Shown here: in pieces, positions 59,801 to 64,000 of the stretch
Position numbering within the stretch: the stretch's first letter is position 1
Layout: every line of letters begins with the position of its first letter
Assembly (NCBI RefSeq): GCF_907164915.1
Contig: NC_061862.1
Coordinates: 81,309,718-81,373,717 of the forward strand
Direction: 5' to 3'
Source of the DNA: Impatiens glandulifera
Lineage: Eukaryota; Streptophyta; Magnoliopsida; Ericales; Balsaminaceae
DNA length: 64,000 nucleotides
Program-made: the position numbers and the translations under genes
The notes under the pieces: generated by a model
Seen by the model: only the letters and a program-made list of their open reading frames with translations
Databases searched by the model: none
What the model was told of the DNA's origin: nothing

Positions 59801-60759
59801 CACTCTCGTGGATTAGACTCCACCAAGTTAACCTCAGATATCATCGCACATAGATCCATGTCCGATAATCTTTGAGTCAAGTTAGCCTCTCGAACTCTTC
59901 TCGGCTTCTTGCAATCAGAAGATCTATGGCCCATGTCATTGCAATTGAAACACTTGACCGTGAACTTCTTAGAGATTCCTCCTTTAGGATTAAGGTTCTG
60001 GTTCTTGACAAAAGAATTTTGTTTCTTTTTGTCTTTACCATGCTCAACCACATTTGCTTTAGCCACATGTTGACTAAAGTATTTCTTTGAGGCGCTTTTA
60101 TTTTCCTCTTCAATGCGTAGACGAATCACCAATTCTTCTACGTTCATCTCCTTTCGCTTGTGCTTAAGGTAGTTCTTGAAATCGTTCCAAGACGGTGGCA
60201 ACTGCTCAATAATAGCCGCCACTTAGAAAGTTTCTCCCAAATCCATGCCCTCGACATGAATTCCGTGCAAAATAACTTGGATCTCTTGAACTTGTTTAAT
60301 GATCGGTCTTGAATTTACCATTTTGTAGTCCAAAAATCGACCGACCATAAACTTTTTTGCACCCGCATCTTCTGTTTTGTACTTACGTTCAAGAGATTGC
60401 CTTAGTTCTTTGGTCGTATTCTTTTCACTGTACACATTGTACAATGAATTTGACAAACCATTCAACACGTAATTTCTACATAAGAAATCTGAATGGTGTC
60501 AAGCATCAAAGGTCGAAGCCGCTTGCACATCAACTTTTGTATGCACGTTTGCATCCGACGATGAAGCAATGTTTGGCTCATCGATTTTGGGAGTGGGAGG
60601 ATCCTCCGTGAGGAATCGCGCAAGACTTAGGGTCGTGAGGTAGAAGAACATCTTTTGCTGTCATCTCTTAAAGTTTGAGCCATCAAACTTTTCTGGCTTA
60701 TCCAGATGGTTAGCTGGAATCAGCATCCTCATGTTAGAAGTAGGTGTTTCGGTAGTCAT
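56824..60759 (-). pseudogene. Copia gag-pol polyprotein, one frame, about 11 stops, no frameshift
   Basis: From ATG at 60759 to the stop at 56824 is 1,311 codons in a single frame, a normal Copia length. Gag comes first. A CCHC knuckle (CFNCNDMGHRSSDC) lies at codons 270-283, protease DTGA at about 323, the integrase HHCC finger at about 458-492, and the integrase core with HTDVCDLKG, DDNTKYC and SPQQNGTAERKN. RT follows with VHQMDVKTAFLNGDL and YVDD at about 996-999, then RNase H with YTDANW and STMESEF. The frame is broken by about 11 internal stops, roughly at 60661, 60505, 60225, 59250, 59085, 59052, 58727, 57887, 57206, 57121 and 57034. Each fits one or two transitions from Gln, Arg or Trp codons. 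Not functional as written. Confidence 0.9.
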
Positions 60760-60824
60760 TTCTGAAACAAAACCAGAAACGTGTAAGAATCTGAGATAAG
60801 TAATACTTGAGACTGTTTTAAGAT

Positions 60825-61781
60825 TGTTGGTAATCTTATCTCATAAATTTTACACGTAAATAATATATGAAAATAATGCAATGATAATAAAACATATACA
60901 ACAGATTATTTAAGAAATGAAGAAAAATCTTCTCGTTTGCTCTGAGACCTGTGGAATCACAGTTCCCTTAAAACAGTTTTACCGTCTCCCGTTTATGCTG
61001 GAGAGTTTCGTCGGTGGCTGCTTCCCAGCGTACAACGGAACCTGCAATGATTTAGCACAGAAAAACCACTACAACAGTAAACTAGACAAAAGTACCTGAA
61101 TCACAATCACTGAGTTTTGCACAAAAATGGTCGAGTCAAGAAACTCGAAGAACACTCACAATAACACTCACAAGAACAAGAAAAGACTTTAGAATTCTAG
61201 AGTGAGAAGTGATAAAATAATGTATGGAGAGGAATACAATGTGAAAGGATATTTATAGTTGAAAATTAAACTCATAATCAATTCTTTAATCCAACGGTCA
61301 CTAATCCCTCATCCATTCATTCAACGGTTGCCTTTTCATCATCTTTGCAATTTACATCATACAATAAATATTTTGTAGTTACAATATCAATTAACACCAT
61401 TTGTTAATTGCCTCATTCAAGACATTTATGTTAATTGTAAAAATTAACAAATTTAATTCACAATGAATTTGATGTGAATTTATTTTGGATGAAATTTCAC
61501 CTTAATTCACATTTGAATTTCTTGTGAATTCATTTGAATTAATTTCACTTTAATTCACATTTGAATTTCATGTGAATTTCATTTGGATTAATTTCACTTT
61601 AATTCACATTTGAATTTCATGTGAATTTTATTTGGATTAATTTCACTTTAATTCACATTTGAATTTCATGTGAATTTCATTTGGATTAATTTCACACTTA
61701 ATTCACATTTGAATTTGGTGTGAATTTAATTAGCTCAAATATCATTTCCATTTAATTAATGGAATTAGTTTAATTCCAACC
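60825..61781 (-). repeat. 5' LTR with 49-bp internal repeats (five units)
   Basis: Begins TGTTGGTAATC on the plus strand. It has five copies of the 49-bp unit (about 61500-61720) against four in the other LTR, and many substitutions between the two. Confidence 0.88.
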
Positions 61782-61860
61782 CCTTGTTTGTTTTGTTATA
61801 TATATTGCTGAACTTGCAAAACCAAAATACAAACAAAATTAATTAAAAGAAAATTTTGTA
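61782..61860. repeat. U3 segment copy 3, last piece
   Basis: CCTTG, then TTTGTTTTGTTATATATAT..TTGC.AAACCAAAA.ACAAACAAAATT matches 20745-20815, showing that both retrotransposons sit in one U3 copy. Confidence 0.7.
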
Positions 61861-61874
61861 TTTAAAGTAAATAA

Positions 61875-62560
61875 TATTGTAAAGGTTCGTCTATGGAGGG
61901 AATGTCGGCTTGAATAACACAAACATTGGTGATAAAATAATTTAAAGGTTAATGCCTAAATGTGTAATCGAATGTTTAAGAATGCACCTCGAATTTGGTT
62001 ATTAAATAATCAAAATCATTATAGATATAAAAATTAAATTAATTGGTTAGTTGATTTTTTTTAATATTTTTATTTTTTTCAAATAAGTAATATTAGACTC
62101 CGATAGAAAATTTATATAATTATTGAAAATCTAACTTACAAAATATATATACATACAAAAAATTATAAAATTATAAAATTATTTCAACAATCATGAGTGG
62201 TCTAGCGGTTAAACTGTTAACATTTCATACTAAAGACTAGAGTTCGAATTCTTCTAAAAGAAGTTATTATTGTTATATGTGAGTGCGCAATTATTGGTAG
62301 TTGAAGCAGAAGCAAACTTAAGGGTTTGTCCAAGGAGGGAATGGCGATTTGAGTAACGCAAACATTGGTGAGAAACCTAAGGGTTCGTCCATAGAGGAAA
62401 ATATGTACTCGAATGTTTATGAATGCACCCACAAATTTGATTATAAAATAATCAAAATCATTATAAATATAAAAACTTAAATAAATTGGTTAGAAGATTT
62501 TTTTAATATTCTTATTTTTTCAAATAAATATACAATAATAAGTAATATTAGACCCAATAG
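61875..62560. repeat. About 440-bp direct repeat pair
   Basis: 61884-62130 (GGTTCGTCTATGGAGGGAATG ... AATTGGTTAG ... AATATTAGACTC) recurs at 62323-62560 with offset 439-443. A further GGGTTCGTCCATAGAGGA lies at 62378. A SINE-like sequence separates the units. Confidence 0.7.
62190..62300 (+). mobile_element. tRNA-derived SINE-like sequence
   Basis: AGTGGTCTAGCGGTTAA at about 62196 is an A-box-like motif and AGAGTTCGAATTC at about 62239 is B-box-like. The spacing of about 40 bases suits a tRNA-type RNA polymerase III promoter. There is no tRNA cloverleaf 3' half, so this is a SINE head or tRNA relic rather than a working tRNA gene. Confidence 0.5.
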
Positions 62561-64000
62561 AACTTTAAATTTGATTGGTAATTTGATCCAAAATTCGAAA
62601 ATTTGTTTTATCGAAACTACTTTTATTTTCATCTAATGAGTATTTTCAATTTACATAATTTTGGGTAGGCTTAAAAAAAAGTAACAAAACAATTTTAAAT
62701 AAAACGAGTAGATAAATGTAAGTTTTATCATATATTTTAATAATTAGATAAAAAAAATATATATTGAGTTAAATATAAAGTTAAGACAATTTTAAATAAA
62801 ACGAGTGGAGATAGTTAAGTTTTGTCGTATTTTTAATAATTAAATAAAAAAATATTGAGTTAAATTATAAAGTCACATTTTTAACGTTTTTTTTTTCTTA
62901 GTTTTTTATATCATTTCTCGTGCAATTGCACATGTTACATGTGTATTAAATGGATCAATGAACGATTTATTTATTTTATTTATTGAATAGTATATTTCAT
63001 CAATATAAATATCTCTTCCCTCTAATTTATTTTCACATCATATCACTATCATTTTAATTCAGAAAGAGAATTATTAATTTTCATACTATGAAATCGTTTT
63101 AGAGTTTTTCACTTTCTAGTTTCTTTTAAATCTAGTTATTGTAAATCATGTACTTTGTTCAAGTATGTGGTTATAGACTTTAAAACTATTTTAAAGAAAA
63201 ATATTTTGATAAAGACGTCCCTCAATAATATCATCATGACTCTCGATGCAATAATAGAAAATTTTCTTTTTCATTTGTTTAGTACTTTTATGTATTTCAT
63301 AAATTATTTTTAGTTGTATTATTATAATAAATATAATGTATTTGTAACGAGATAAGATTACAAATATAGATAATATCCTGATGGGCGACCTTCTACCATT
63401 TGAGACAACCCTTAGCCATGGTAGTTTTGGAGATCTTTGTCAACATTAGAGGTTTTCTATAATGCTAATTAAGAGCCTTCTCCTGGTCAAAATGGGTAGT
63501 TTCCTGCAAACAACACCACAGCTAACTGTTCAACAAGTCACTAACACAAACAACAAGGATCGATCTTCGAGATTTGGTTGTAATTGTGAGAACATTCTAA
63601 TAAGACATAACCACCTCAAAGCGAGAAGCACCATCAGAAACAATCAAGTTATCTTTAACCTAGATGTATATGAAACATTATGGGATGGTCTCTATTGATG
63701 CTGAATCATGTTGGATTAATGATGTGTGAAATAAAATCAAACAGATCCAACTTTTTGAGATGGAATTGTTTTGGATGATCAAGACCTCCTCTAGTCGAAC
63801 ATGGCTCTACCTAGCAACAATGTGCATGTTTTATTTGTTATGTGAGAAAATGGTTTGGGTGTATATATTTATCAACAAGTTCTTACATCGATTAATGTCC
63901 CTATCAACTTTGATGTTCATGAAGACTCATAAGTGAAATAAGGAAATATCGTCCGAAGAAACTTTGAGAAGTATAAAAATGTTGTATCACACATGTTATA
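62561..64000. other. AT-rich intergenic, no gene recognised
   Basis: A 97-bp diverged tandem duplication (AATTTTAAATAAAACGAGT at 62691 and 62788) lies at the start. The plus ORF at 63462-63698 shows no known domain. Text after 63660 may be a worn transposon, but I cannot assign it. Confidence 0.4.

Larger units (their letters stand above)
55403..61781 (-). mobile_element. Full-length Copia retrotransposon with nonsense-only decay
   Basis: A 6,379-bp element. LTRs at 55403-56321 (3') and 60825-61781 (5'), 5-bp target duplication CCTTG at 55398-55402 and 61782-61786, and a single polyprotein frame between. No initiator-Met PBS is evident next to the 5' LTR. It interrupts the same U3 copy as the neighbouring element. 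The outermost base at 61781 is C where CA...TG pairing would need A. Confidence 0.92.

Noticed and set aside
62190..62260. Functional tRNA gene
   Set aside because: A and B boxes are present, but I cannot fold an acceptor stem or find the 3' half of a tRNA.

Overview
This is nuclear DNA of a flowering plant. It is AT-rich, almost gene-free and packed with nested plant-type transposons: Ty1/Copia LTR elements, an L1-type LINE, hAT DNA elements and tRNA-derived SINE-like pieces. The only recognisable host genes are two tandem, four-exon members of the plant PEBP (FT/TFL1) family. I place both in the MFT (MOTHER OF FT AND TFL1) clade and both look broken as written. There is no sign of bacterial, organellar or rRNA sequence. 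I cannot name the species.

Layout. 1-14060 is copy A of a roughly 14-kb block. It holds the 3' part of a Copia element split by a hAT element, a Copia LTR, a 6-kb L1-like LINE on the minus strand, a hAT end, old repeats and a hAT MITE. 14292-16881 (minus) is MFT-like copy 1. 17130-21100 holds a satellite remnant, a Copia LTR remnant and a 1-kb segment here called U3. 21101-28970 is a diverged tandem duplicate of 12160-19200. It contains MFT-like copy 2 (21992-24509, minus) and a satellite of about 104 bp expanded to about 18 units just upstream of it. 29011-31950 is a mosaic: a 180-bp tandem repeat, a Copia integrase fragment, and a nearly identical third copy of parts of 17560-21090. 34698-34797 is a 100-N scaffold gap. 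34798-50720 is a Copia fragment followed by copy B of the 14-kb block. Copy B stops just short of where an MFT gene would begin. 50721-61860 is a further U3 copy split by two Copia insertions: 50870-55186 (nearly identical LTRs, dead interior) and 55403-61781 (a full-length frame carrying only nonsense changes). 61860-64000 holds short direct repeats and a SINE-like sequence.

How it fits together. The locus reads as repeated segmental duplication around an MFT-like gene with later transposon insertion. Several duplication junctions fall in A-tracts. Copy 1 keeps its exons, splice sites and a TATA-like leader, and differs from an open gene by three single-base indels. Copy 2 has lost its leader and part of exon 2. 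A possible third locus (copy B) has lost the gene altogether. No new multi-gene system is visible. The most interesting items are the MFT-like tandem pair with copy-specific satellite growth, and the Copia element whose roughly 1,311-codon frame is broken only by stop codons that fit C-to-T/G-to-A transitions.
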